A stretch of 64,000 nt of DNA. Source: Welwitschia mirabilis (lineage: Eukaryota; Gnetophyta; Gnetopsida; Welwitschiales). Below, in pieces: positions 22,698 to 32,693 of the stretch. Position numbers and translations under genes: made by a program. Where the stretch lies: NCBI GenBank assembly GCA_051453625.1, contig JBOZIK010000001.1:162022314-162086313 (forward strand). The letters run 5' to 3'. The notes below the pieces were generated by a model that saw only the letters and a program-made list of their open reading frames with translations, was not told the origin of the DNA and did no database searches. How positions within the stretch are numbered: position 1 is the stretch's first letter; the number at the start of each line of letters is the position of its first letter.

Positions 22698-25190
22698 TTT
22701 TGCGATGTGAATTTATGCAATCCTAAAGCTCTTTAGGTAATCTTGTAAATCATATAACTTATAGAAAAACACACGCTAGTATAAATAGGAGTTCATCTAA
22801 ATGTTGTGATCCCAACAAAGGCACTAGGCTCAGAGTCAGAGAATTGATTTCCAAAGGTAGTTTTGATCTTTTATCTTTTACTTAAGTAAAAAAAAATAGT
22901 AAAGAAATTACAATGAAAAATGAAGATGAAATGCAAGTAGATGAAAATAGAAATGAGATGAGATTCTACTTAGATCCTAATCCTTTTGTCACAAGGACTA
23001 TATTTTAGCCTTTCTGTCATAAAGACTATCTTTTATATAATTTATATCAATCAAGAAGAGCATTTAACTAGTTTCTAACTAACATAAACTATTAGATATA
23101 CCAAGTAGAACATGAAATGCAATATGAAAATGGAATGCAAAACCTACTACTAACTAAGGCCAACCTTAACAAAGGTTGCCTTCATAATCTAAATAAATCA
23201 TAGAACTATCACTTAACTATGATAAACTTAAAGCATAAGGGACATTTACATAATTGGAATGAAAAGAGTATTGTATTAATAAAAAGAACTTTACATCCAC
23301 TTACAATAGAATAACAGCTCCTTAATGGAAGAGACACAGCCTAACACCAAGGAAACCCCTTTCTGTAGCTATTGGATGGACCTCCTACCTTCAAGCTTCT
23401 NNNNNNNNNNNNNNNNNNNNNNNNNNNNNNNNNNNNNNNNNNNNNNNNNNNNNNNNNNNNNNNNNNNNNNNNNNNNNNNNNNNNNNNNNNNNNNNNNNNN
23501 NNNNNNNNNNNNNNNNNNNNNNNNNNNNNNNNNNNNNNNNNNNNNNNNNNNNNNNNNNNNNNNNNNNNNNNNNNNNNNNNNNNNNNNNNNNNNNNNNNNN
23601 NNNNNNNNNNNNNNNNNNNNNNNNNNNNNNNNNNNNNNNNNNNNNNNNNNNNNNNNNNNNNNNNNNNNNNNNNNNNNNNNNNNNNNNNNNNNNNNNNNNN
23701 NNNNNNNNNNNNNNNNNNNNNNNNNNNNNNNNNNNNNNNNNNNNNNNNNNNNNNNNNNNNNNNNNNNNNNNNNNNNNNNNNNNNNNNNNNNNNNNNNNNN
23801 NNNNNNNNNNNNNNNNNNNNNNNNNNNNNNNNNNNNNNNNNNNNNNNNNNNNNNNNNNNNNNNNNNNNNNNNNNNNNNNNNNNNNNNNNNNNNNNNNNNN
23901 NNNNNNNNNNNNNNNNNNNNNNNNNNNNNNNNNNNNNNNNNNNNNNNNNNNNNNNNNNNNNNNNNNNNNNNNNNNNNNNNNNNNNNNNNNNNNNNNNNNN
24001 NNNNNNNNNNNNNNNNNNNNNNNNNNNNNNNNNNNNNNNNNNNNNNNNNNNNNNNNNNNNNNNNNNNNNNNNNNNNNNNNNNNNNNNNNNNNNNNNNNNN
24101 NNNNNNNNNNNNNNNNNNNNNNNNNNNNNNNNNNNNNNNNNNNNNNNNNNNNNNNNNNNNNNNNNNNNNNNNNNNNNNNNNNNNNNNNNNNNNNNNNNNN
24201 NNNNNNNNNNNNNNNNNNNNNNNNNNNNNNNNNNNNNNNNNNNNNNNNNNNNNNNNNNNNNNNNNNNNNNNNNNNNNNNNNNNNNNNNNNNNNNNNNNNN
24301 NNNNNNNNNNNNNNNNNNNNNNNNNNNNNNNNNNNNNNNNNNNNNNNNNNNNNNNNNNNNNNNACAGCCTAACACCAAGGAAACCCCTTTCTATAGCCAT
24401 GGGATTGACCTCATACCTTCAAGCTTTCGTCATAAGAATGTCAAGTATAAAAGATGGTTGGAAGTAAAGGAGGAAAGTGGTATTTATAGTTTTACAATGA
24501 ACTGTAACCCTAGATATCCATTAAGAAAACCCTAGCCGCTTACATGGCCCATTTGGCACTCGTTATAATGTAATTTATTGCCACAGTGTAAAAACAGTTA
24601 TCGTTCTGTCCGTCATCCACATAACAGTAGGGACGACACCATCTTCTTGCCTTGGGTTTTGTGCCCATGTGATACCATTATCTTTATGGGTTATCATGCA
24701 TGTTATCGAGGCTGTCTTCCTGTCGGTCATCCACATGACATGGCGGACAACACCTTGGACTATGTGCCCATGTGCTATCATCAGCTGCATGTGTTGTCCT
24801 CACATCCTTCATCCTTCCTATCATCTAGACGACCAAGGGGATGATGCTCTACCATCATGTGCTGCTGTCCAAGTGTTGCGCATGAGCTGTTCCTGTGTAG
24901 TTGTCTTTATGAGCTATCGTCCCTTATGTCGTGGGGATGACAGTGGGGATGACACTCTTCCCAATCTCCTCAAGTAGTGTAAATTGGTCTTCTTTACCTT
25001 TAGTCCTCCTTCATTATGCTAAGTATCAGATCATGCCTGGAATTCCTCCAATTATGCCAAGAATTATATGTTTTTATGATCATCTTGTCATCTCTCCATA
25101 ATCAGCAGAATTGTATCTAAACCAATATAAATGTCCTATAAAAGTACTCCAAATACACCATTAAATTCCTAAAAATTTTCATCACAACAG
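22698..25190 (-). mobile_element. Solo LTR (minus) inserted in the gypsy-M LTR
   Basis: On the minus strand it begins TGTTGTGATG (25190) and ends CATCGCAAAA (22698). The host LTR ends CACTGCAACA, so the last CA has probably mutated. GATTG flanks both sides (22693-22697 and 25191-25195), a 5-bp target duplication. The two flanks then join in register within one LTR of the same family. No internal region is seen, so it is a solo LTR. The gap 23401-24363 is bordered on both sides by diverged copies of a 60-base block ('cagcctaacaccaaggaa'), so either a tandem duplication lies there or the gap bridges mismatched copies. Without gap and duplicate the LTR would be about 1.5 kb. Confidence 0.75.
24600..24953. 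repeat. Four palindromic modules at about 100-base spacing
   Basis: Modules at 24600-24638, 24712-24752, 24815-24845 and 24916-24953, starts spaced about 112, 103 and 101 bases. This is the best-preserved cluster: arms such as GTCCGTCATCCACATAACAG and GTCGGTCATCCACATGACA. It lies in the U3 side of the solo LTR. The plus frames 24578-24977 merely read through it. Confidence 0.85.
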
Positions 25191-25607
25191 ATTGCATTGT
25201 TATTCCATTTTCATTTTACATTGCATTCCTTATTCTACTTTTTATATCTCATAATTCATGTTTATTAGGAATAAGTTAAGTACTCTTTTTAATTGATCTA
25301 AATTATAAAGAGCTATTTCTTGTGATAAAAGATATAGAAACTAATAGAATCCATTTCATTTTCATTTGCATTTCATATCCATTTACATTTAATTGCATTT
25401 ACTTTATTATTTAATTTCAATTATTAAAAGATAAAAGAATAAAAATACCTTTAGAAATTAATTATCTAAATTTGAGACTAGTACCTTCATTGGAATTATG
25501 ACATTTAGATGAACTCTCGTTTATAGTAGCATGTGTTTTTCTGCAAGTTATTTGATATATAAGTTTACTTAAAGGACTTTAAGATTGCTTAAATTTACAC
25601 TGCAACA
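25191..25607 (+). mobile_element. Gypsy-M 5' LTR, downstream part
   Basis: Starts with the duplicated GATTG and continues the host LTR to its end, TTACACTGCAACA at 25607. The final 180 bases align with the reverse complement of 22698-22880 in the solo LTR. With the upstream part the LTR is about 1.24 kb. Confidence 0.8.
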
Positions 25608-25610
25608 TTT

Positions 25611-25628
25611 TAGCACCATTGTCAGGGA
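25611..25628 (+). other. Primer binding site of gypsy-M, tRNA-Asp type, deaminated
   Basis: TAGCACCATTGTCAGGGA, three bases after the LTR. Compared with TGGCGCCGTTGCCGGGGA (complement of the plant tRNA-Asp 3' end, used by Athila/Tat elements) all five differences are transitions, three at CpG and one at a CHG site. Confidence 0.85.
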
Positions 25629-25778
25629 AGGCCACAAGCAGTTGGAGAATTATCACAAACTAGATAAGTACCTTCAATCTTCTGTTTAGGTTGTTTATTT
25701 AAATTAGTATTGTAATTCTAGCTTAACTTAAAGTATATTTATTTCTATGATTTTAGTTTTTGTAATTTTTAAGAAACC

Positions 25779-26123
25779 TATCATTCTCTCTATCATCTCA
25801 ATGATATTGGACATGACAATTCTAAAATTTTAAAATTTATTTTTGCTTTTATAATTTTATTCTATTTATAGTTCGATAATAAGTTACTGTCACATTCTCT
25901 ATCATCCCCATGACATCCTAGATAATAGTCCACTTCTTTTCCAAATTTTACAATTTTTCTTTTGTACTATTTTAATAAAGTTACTATTATCTTATCTGTC
26001 TTCCCCATGATAACCTAGATGACAGTCTAGATCCTTTCTTTCAATAATTTTTATGAGATTTAGATTTTTATTACTATGACCATCGTCCTCTCTATCGTCC
26101 CAATAACCAAGTAGATAATGGTC
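25779..26123. repeat. Four palindromic modules in gypsy-M leader
   Basis: Modules at 25779-25818, 25888-25930, 25983-26026 and 26081-26123, starts spaced about 109, 95 and 98 bases. The second keeps the core ATCATCCCCATGACAT. They lie between primer site and gag and are non-coding. Confidence 0.85.
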
Positions 26124-26399
26124 TATTATTTTTATTTCAGTTTTTTATTCATTACTTGATCATATAGGAACATGGTAAATTTTAGTATGAAGACAAAATA
26201 TCAGAGAGAATGAAACCTGATTAAAGAAAACATTAGAGAATAATTATTTGACTTCAAGCTAAATCCAAGTATGCAAATCCTAGGTATGCAAGTTTCCAAA
26301 ATTAAAGAAGAATATTTTTCTACTTTTATTATTTTAGAATTAGATTTTGCAAGGAAAATAATAGTATATAAGGAGATTGTATTGTTTCTTCTTCAAATA

Positions 26400-27850
26400 T
26401 ATTAAATGTATTAAAATCTTTACAAAATAAAATCAAGTTGCTTCGTCTAATAATCTAATCGTAATAGGAACTTCTTCCTCAAATGCAAACATTACTCTTG
26501 AATATTTAATTACTAATAAAAAATGTAAAATTCAAAATCCTTTTGATTTACCTCTCAGAGATAATGTAGAATTAAGAAATTTAGTGCATATCCAACTTTT
26601 TCAGGGGAATTAGAGGAAGATCCCTTTCAACATTTGGCTGATATTAAATAACTTGTACTTATCTCTAGAAATAAAAAGAAATGTATTAATGACTATACTA
26701 ATATGATTATTTTTCTACTCGCACTTAAAGGAAAAGTAAAAAATTGGCTTAAAACCATTTCACATAAAAGTCTTAAATCTTAGAGTCAAGTGCAAGAAGT
26801 ATTTATCAAATGATTTTCAAATGAAAGTTTCAAGAGAAAAAGAAGAAAAAAGTTAACTAATTTTTAACAACAATCTCATTAGGATTATGCAACATCCTAT
26901 TAATGTTTTATCATAGCTAGTCATTCCAATCCTATTGATGAATTTTATAAGAAAGAGCTAGTTGATGATTTCTATAGTGAATGGAATGAAGGAAACTTAT
27001 TAAATTTAGGCCTAGATGATGCATGGAGTATGTTAAAAAACTTGGTAGAAATAAGTCAAACTGGGCCTAAATCTAGTAAAGAAAATCATACTAGAGGTCA
27101 AAATTTAAAAGATTTAAAAGAAGTCAAACATGACAAGGAAGAAGAAAGAGAAGATTATACTAACCTGACGAAAGATTTTACTACTACTTTAGACTGAAAA
27201 CTTATCTCCAAATTGTGAAATTTGCCAAGATAACTCTCATCCAACTAAAGAATATCCTTTATTACCAACTTATAAGGAGAGGATATTTGAGGAAGTTTAT
27301 GCTTTTAACTAAATAACACCTAATTTTAAAAGTCATCCACAATTTCAATAAAGATTAGGTGGACAATCTCACTGAAAACCTTTTAAAAATAGATTCAGAA
27401 ATTTAAACTTTCAAAAAATTGAGAATGATCCACTAAAGGAATTCATAGAGGAGTTAAAATAAATGTACGAAAAGATTAATAACAATATTAAAAGGACCAA
27501 TAACAACATTGAGAAGACTAATAACAATATTGAAAACTTAGTGAATGTGCTCTAACAAATAATGCTTGTTAACCAAAGACCACCAGGGTCTCTTGCATCT
27601 CAACCATTACCTAATCCAAATAAAGTTAGGAGAGATTTAAAAGTAGTAACAAGAAGTGGAAATGATACAACACTACCTCCTATCCATGAGGTTTAAATTT
27701 CTAAAAATAATGAAATAAATAAAGAAGATGATGTAGAAATCTTGGATTCATACAACCTTTTATTAACATCACCTACTAAAAATGCCTTACAAGAAAACAA
27801 AGATAAGAAACCATCCACTTCTGGGCTTGATTAATTGAATACAAATTCTA
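26400..27850 (+). pseudogene. gag: Athila-like Ty3/gypsy gag, gypsy-M
   Basis: Fragments in shifting plus frames follow the order of plant Athila/Tat gag. 'NPFDLPLRDNVELRN' lies near 26540, and a conserved block 'EDPFQH'-like follows near 26610. A zinc-knuckle remnant CEICQDNSHPTKEYP at 27214-27258 has C-x2-C-x4-H kept but the last Cys changed to Tyr. After it come an Asn/Ile/Lys-rich coiled-looking segment ('NNNIKRTNNNIEKTNNNI', 27480-27530) and a linker 'LPNPNKVRRDLKVVTRSGN'. Gypsy-R encodes the same order on the other strand. Stops and frameshifts are numerous, so no protein can be made. The start codon was not determined. Confidence 0.8.
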
Positions 27851-27939
27851 CCTTTAATGAATACTTGAAAACTCTAATGAAACAAGTAAATATCAACTAG
27901 CTCTTTTAAAAACTCTAGTACAAAAATCCTAAATATTCT

Positions 27940-28500
27940 AACTTATGGAAGGACTTAGTAAGAAGGAAGTAAAAATATATCATTACTAGCAAAGTTTTTC
28001 TTTCTCAATCTCTTTCCAACTTAGTTATGAAAAGATGTCCTAAATTCAAAGACATAGGAGCTACAACTGTAAGTGTTATCTTAGAAGGAAAAAAAGAATT
28101 TGAAAAGCTTTAATTGAAATATAAACAAGTGTAAACATCAAGCCTTTCTACATATATAAGAAACTCGGCTTGAAAATCAGAATAGAACCTATACAAATCA
28201 TCTTGGAATTGGCTGATACTTTAATCAAGAAACCATTAGGAATATTAAAGACTTACTTATCAAAATTGGAAACCCTTTTTAGCCCATATATGTTGTCATT
28301 ATTGAGATAGAACATGATGGAGTTTATCCACTCCTTTTAAAAAGATACTTTTGTGTAACTACCCACTGTATCATTGACACATGATCTAGTATGATGAGAT
28401 ATTATTTTGACAATAGAAAAATTACCATTAGAGTTTTTGATGCTACTAAAAAGAACATAGGAACTAAGTTTAACTTTGAAGATAAACTAAAACCAACCTT
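27940..28500 (+). pseudogene. Retropepsin-like aspartic protease, gypsy-M
   Basis: The segment from 'VILEGKKEFEKL' (28077) on aligns with the gypsy-R protease (35600-35113, minus). In the next frame, 'TSVNIKPFYIYKKLGL' matches gypsy-R 'VSLNIIPLHICKKLGL', followed by 'ELADTLIKKPLGI' against 'ELANALIKKPKRI'. The catalytic Asp-x-Gly seen in gypsy-R (DIG) is here changed (Asp to Glu, Gly lost), so the active site is destroyed. Two frameshifts are evident. The family processes Gag-Pol; this copy cannot. Confidence 0.75.
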
Positions 28501-28919
28501 ATTTTTACAACATTGACTAATTAAGGAGAGATTGTTCATGCTACATGAATCAAGTTTATATGATAACCCCAGTGAAACACACTTTTTGATTCTAAGGATG
28601 AAGAACACACTGACTGGGAAGAAACTCAACATTTTTACTTGGTAGAAAAACTTTTTGTAGAGTATTATCCTATGTCTATCATCCCATAACAAATGGGATA
28701 ACACCTCAAAATATTATTTTTGAACTTAATAAATTATCCTAAGATTTAAAATACATTTTTCTATTCAAAAATCAAATGAAACCCCTAATAATTAGTATCT
28801 GTCTTACTTCTCAACAAAAATCAAACTTGGTCTTACTCTTAAATTCAAAATAAAATGCCTTTTCTTGGACACATAAAGACTTAGCTACCATTCCACTTTC
28901 CATAGTCCAACACAAGATT

Positions 28920-29570
28920 TACCTTGAAGATAATGTTAAACCTATTAGGTAGCCCTAAAGAAGACTAAATTTATCCCTTAAACAAATCATTAAAGTTGAA
29001 ATCATTAAACTTAGGGATGTCAGAATCATATATTCCATATCTGATAGTGAGTGGATTAGTTCTTTAATAATAGTTCCAAAGAAAGGGGGAAAATAGAGAA
29101 TGTGCATCAATTTTAGAAAAACTAATTAGGTTACTAAAAGGGATCATTATCCTTTACGCTTTCTTAGTCAAGTACTAGATAAAATCAAAGGTCATGCCTA
29201 TTTGATGGATATAATGATTATAATCAAATTTGTATAGTAAGTAAAGACTAAACTAGGACCACTTTTACCTCACCATTTAGAACCTTTACTTTTAGACGAA
29301 TGCTCTTTAGGCTTTGTAACACCCATGGAACCTTTCAATAAGCTGTGATGGGGATATAATGATTATAATCAAATTTGTATAGTAAGTAAAGACTAAACTA
29401 GGACAACTTTTACCTCATCATTTAGAACCTTTGCTTTTAGACGAATGCTCTTTAGGCTTTGTAACACTCCTGGAACCTTTCAATAAGCTGTGATTGGGAT
29501 TTTTTTTGACATGATAGAAGATTATATTAAAATTTTTATATATTAATTCTTCATCTTTAGTAATACTTTG
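28920..29570 (+). pseudogene. pol: Reverse transcriptase domain, gypsy-M
   Basis: Fragments match the Ty3/gypsy RT order: 'SSLIIVPKKGG' (about 29060), 'RMCINFRKTN' (29100), 'KRDHYPLRFLSQVLDKIKGH' (29140-29195), then the block encoding 'YNDYNQICIVSKD' and 'FRTFTFRRMLFRLCNT' (29210-29330). That last block is tandemly duplicated with a 145-base offset, which shifts the frame. The following 'IFFDMIEDYIKIFI' matches the segment before the catalytic YxDD; no intact YxDD was seen. Stops throughout. Lineage is Athila-like, from the PKKGG and 'FRRMLF' surroundings and the tRNA-Asp primer site. Confidence 0.85.
29207..29496 (+). repeat. 145-base tandem duplication inside RT
   Basis: 29207-29351 is repeated almost exactly at 29352-29496 (both start 'ggatataatgattataatc' and run to 'aagctgtgat.ggga'). 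Only a handful of differences. The unit is not a multiple of three. Confidence 0.9.
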
Positions 29571-29579
29571 AACAAGCTA

Positions 29580-30350
29580 TAGAGAGATTAGAAAAAGTAT
29601 TAGATCAATGTATTGATGGTGGCTTGCATTTGAGTTAGGAAAAGAGTTTTCTCCTTGCAATTATGGAATTGTCTTAGGCATCAAATTTTAAAAGGAGGAG
29701 TTAGGATGAACCTCAAAAAAGTTAATATCATTAAAAATATTAGCCCTCTAACTAATGTTAAACAAGTTAGATCTTTCCTTGGTCATGCTAGTTTTTATTA
29801 ACACTTTATTCATGATTATGCTAGAATTTGAAAACCTCTTTACTCCTCATTTGAAAAAGATATTAAATTTGATTAGAATAATTCATGCCAACTTGCATTT
29901 AAAACCCTTAAAGAAAACATTTCTTTTGAATCTATTATCAAGGGTTGGAGTAAATATTTTAAACTTATGTGTGATGCGAGCAACATTGATGTGGTTTTGG
30001 GGGTGGGGGGAGGGGATTCTTAGAAAAAAGTATGAAAATGGTTTTAAATTTATATCTTATCTTAGTAAAAATTTATTCCAATCATAATATAAATACACTA
30101 CTGTTGAGAGGAAAATGCTTGCCATTATCTTTTGCCTAAATTATCTTCGATATTATCTTCTTAGTTTATACATTAATGTTTACATAGATCATGCAGTCAT
30201 CCATTTTATTATGACTAAAAGAGACTCTAGTGTTAGAATTGTTAGGTGGATTCTTCTCATGTAAGAATTTAACTTACCATCATTGATAAGAATGGAAAAC
30301 ATAACAGTGTTGCTAATCATCTATCCCAACTTTCTTGCTCTCGTGATGAA
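29580..30350 (+). pseudogene. pol: RNase H domain, gypsy-M
   Basis: Fragments in order: 'VKQVRSFLGHASFY' (29760), 'PLYSSFEKDIKFD', 'FKLMCDASNIDVVLG' (29955-30000) with the first catalytic Asp of RNase H, 'YTTVERKMLAIIFCLNYLRY' (30100-30150, Glu conserved), 'YIDHAVIHFIMTKRDS' (30185-30230, second Asp) and 'RIVRWILLM'. These are the hallmarks of the Ty3/gypsy RNase H plus connection. Several stops; a G-run at 30000-30015 adds a disruptive insertion. Confidence 0.85.
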
Positions 30351-30579
30351 GTTCCTATTAATGACTCTTTTTTTGATGAAGAACTCTTTGTAATTAAATA
30401 ACTTTATGCTATCTCTTCTACTAATCCCACTCTTGGATATGCTAATATTGTAAACTACCTTATAACTATGAAATCTCCTCAACATTGAAATCATAACCAA
30501 TGGAAAACTTTTATTGATAGGATTAGTGACTACGAGTGGAATGAACTCCATCTCTATGAATGTTGCAAAGATCAAATTA

Positions 30580-31478
30580 TGCATAAGTGTGTAACTAAGT
30601 GGAAACCTTAGAAATCCTAAATTTTGTCATGGTGGAATATGTAGGGGATACTTTAGTGGCCAAAGGATACTATGAAAATTCTTCACTCTGATTTTTATTG
30701 GCTAACTATTTTTAAGGATTTATATGACTTTTCTAGAAGATGTAATACATGTCAACGTTATGATAGATTAACTCATTCTCATGATATGCCCCTTAAACTT
30801 ATACTTAAATTTGAACCTTTTGATTATTGAGGAATTAACTTTATAGGCCCTATTAAACCATATTCATGTGATAAAAATTATATTCTTGTTACTATTGATT
30901 ATGTTACTAAGTGAGTAGAGGTTGTTTCTACTACCAAAAATGATGTCTAAACTATTTTTAGCTTTGTTTAAACTCATATCTTTCAATGTTTTGGTTTTCC
31001 ACATATTATCATCAATGATTAGGGAACTCATTTCAAAAACCACCTTTTTGGAAAATTCTTGTATTCATTGGTCTTAAACATCGAATTGCATATGCCTATC
31101 ATCCTTAAACTAATGAACAAGATGAAAACACAAATGAGAATTAAAAAGATGCTCTAAAAATTAGTCTCTATGAATAAGAAAACATGGTCCTCTAAACTTA
31201 ATAATATTCTTTGAGCTTACCATACTACTTGGCATAACTCTCTAGGTTTCTCACCATATGAACTTATGTACAGAAAAGTTTTTATTTTACCAATTGATGT
31301 TTACTATAATTCTTATTAATTCATACATCAATTTAACCCTGTAGACTTGAATGAAAACATTAAAACTTAATTAGCCCAACTTAATCATTTAAATGAAAAA
31401 CATTATTTCAATGCATATTTGTGCTTCTAATTCCAATATTCTAAAGATCGAATTTAACTTGCAACATCTCAAAAGCTA
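30580..31478 (+). pseudogene. pol: Integrase, gypsy-M
   Basis: The zinc-binding part reads 'HSDFYWLTIFKDLYDF' and 'CNTCQRYDRL' (30690-30770, the CxxC of HHCC). The catalytic core follows: 'GINFIGPIKPYSCDKNYILV' (first Asp changed to Asn), 'TIDYVTK', 'VEVVSTTKNDV', 'FQCFGFPHIIIND' with the second Asp (30990-31020), and 'LNNIL' then 'AYHTTWHNSLGFSPYELMYR' (31215-31275). The C-terminal 'QLNHLNEKHYFNAY' (31378-31419) resembles the Athila integrase tail. The expected glutamate region near 31110 is frame-broken. It is interrupted around 31405-31578, where a gap and gypsy-R begin. Confidence 0.85.
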
Positions 31479-31652
31479 NNNNNNNNNNNNNNNNNNNNNN
31501 NNNNNNNNNNNNNNNNNNNNNNNNNNNNNNNNNNNNNNNNNNNNNNNNNNNNNNNNNNNNNNNNNNNNNNNNNNNNNNGTGTTGCAATGTGTATTTGTGC
31601 TTCTAATTCCAATATTCTAAAGATCGAATTTAACTTGCAACATCTAAAAAGC
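31407..31652. repeat. 72-base sequence duplicated on both sides of a 100-N gap
   Basis: 31407-31478 and 31585-31652 are almost identical ('gcttctaattccaatattc'). The gap 31479-31578 is exactly 100 N. This is most simply unmerged contig ends, less likely a true tandem repeat. Confidence 0.8.
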
Positions 31653-32677
31653 TAAATATATAATTGCACACAATATACATTTGCATAATGGGATCAACCC
31701 AAATGTCATACACTTAGAGAATACTTTCAAAAGATAAAATGAAAATTTTTTTAATAAAGATAAGAATAACATATTTTTGAATTTTACTTTAAAGGAAATA
31801 AAAGAAAACAATGTAAAGATGAAAATGAAATGCAATGAAATGAAATAAAATGAAATGAAACACAATGTAATAAATGAAATTCTAATGCAATGAATTAATT
31901 GAACTTCTAAACTATTATCACTTAGATTAGTCCTTATAATCTATTTCAATTACAAATTCATGTCATTTAATATTGCAATTAAGATAGCTATAAGGAAGGA
32001 CAATAAAACAGTCAGAAAGATTTCAATTTAATTAATACTTTTATTAATGAAATTGAAGTACATCCACTTATGACAAAAATTCCTCAATGAAAAATTCTCT
32101 GTCTAACACCAAGATGGTTCTTCTTACAAGTAGGATGGATCTCCTTACCTCAAATAATCTATAATTATCACAATAATGTAGATAACAAAGGATGATGTTT
32201 AATAGGATTTAAAAGGGCCTATTTATAGGTTGGGATAGGTTGCTAAAAGGTGTGAAATGAAGAAGTGCAAGTTAGATCCATTCTTTCATAACAATTTAAT
32301 TGACTTTACAAATTATTTTGAGTGTTTTCCCTCGTCTCGTCCCCACGACAAAAAGAGGATGACATTCCATGCTTAGCACATGTCAAAAATGCTAAATGTG
32401 GTCCCTATCATTGTCCTCATGACATAGAGGATAACCACACTTTTTTGACTATCATCCCTTATGTCATTTCCACAATAGTAAGGATGACCAATATATCTTC
32501 ATCACTTTGCTTTGTCAATCATTATTCAAAAATGTCTTCTTATTTGAAATATTATTGCATCTTTTAGCCTGTATGGAAGCTTTATAGATTTTGCATGAAT
32601 TCCTATAAAATCCTATCAATAGGACCTAAAAATGTACTTCACAAGTGCATTAAATAGGTTAAGTTAACATTACAACA
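31579..32677 (-). mobile_element. 3' LTR of gypsy-R
   Basis: On the minus strand it begins TGTTGTAATG (32677) right after a polypurine tract and ends CACATTGCAACA (about 31580). It is colinear with the other minus-oriented LTRs: 'gtctaacaccaag' at 32101-32113, 'tcaacccaaatgtcata' near 31690, and three palindromic modules at the U3 side. About 1.1 kb. The plus ORF at 32322-32567 lies wholly in this LTR. It abuts the gypsy-M integrase, so gypsy-R probably inserted there. Confidence 0.75.
32331..32489. repeat. Three palindromic modules in gypsy-R LTR
   Basis: Modules at 32331-32365 (arms CTCGTCTCGTCCCCACGACA), 32402-32438 and 32449-32489. Spacing is shorter here (71 and 47 bases). Confidence 0.75.
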
Positions 32678-32693
32678 TAGCCCCCCACTTAGC
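32678..32693 (-). other. Polypurine tract of gypsy-R
   Basis: Minus strand GCTAAGTGGGGGGCTA immediately before the LTR start; same as the NA1 tract. Confidence 0.8.

Noticed and set aside
24578-24977. Two overlapping plus-strand open frames of 88 and 102 codons
   Set aside because: They read through the palindromic modules of an LTR; Cys/His content comes from the repeats and no family is recognisable.
24600-26123. CRISPR-like impression from regularly spaced palindromic repeats
   Set aside because: Units are degenerate, the sequence between them is itself repetitive LTR or leader DNA, and they recur in plant retrotransposons.
28402-28704. 100-codon minus frame
   Set aside because: It is the antisense of the gypsy-M protease/RT linker.
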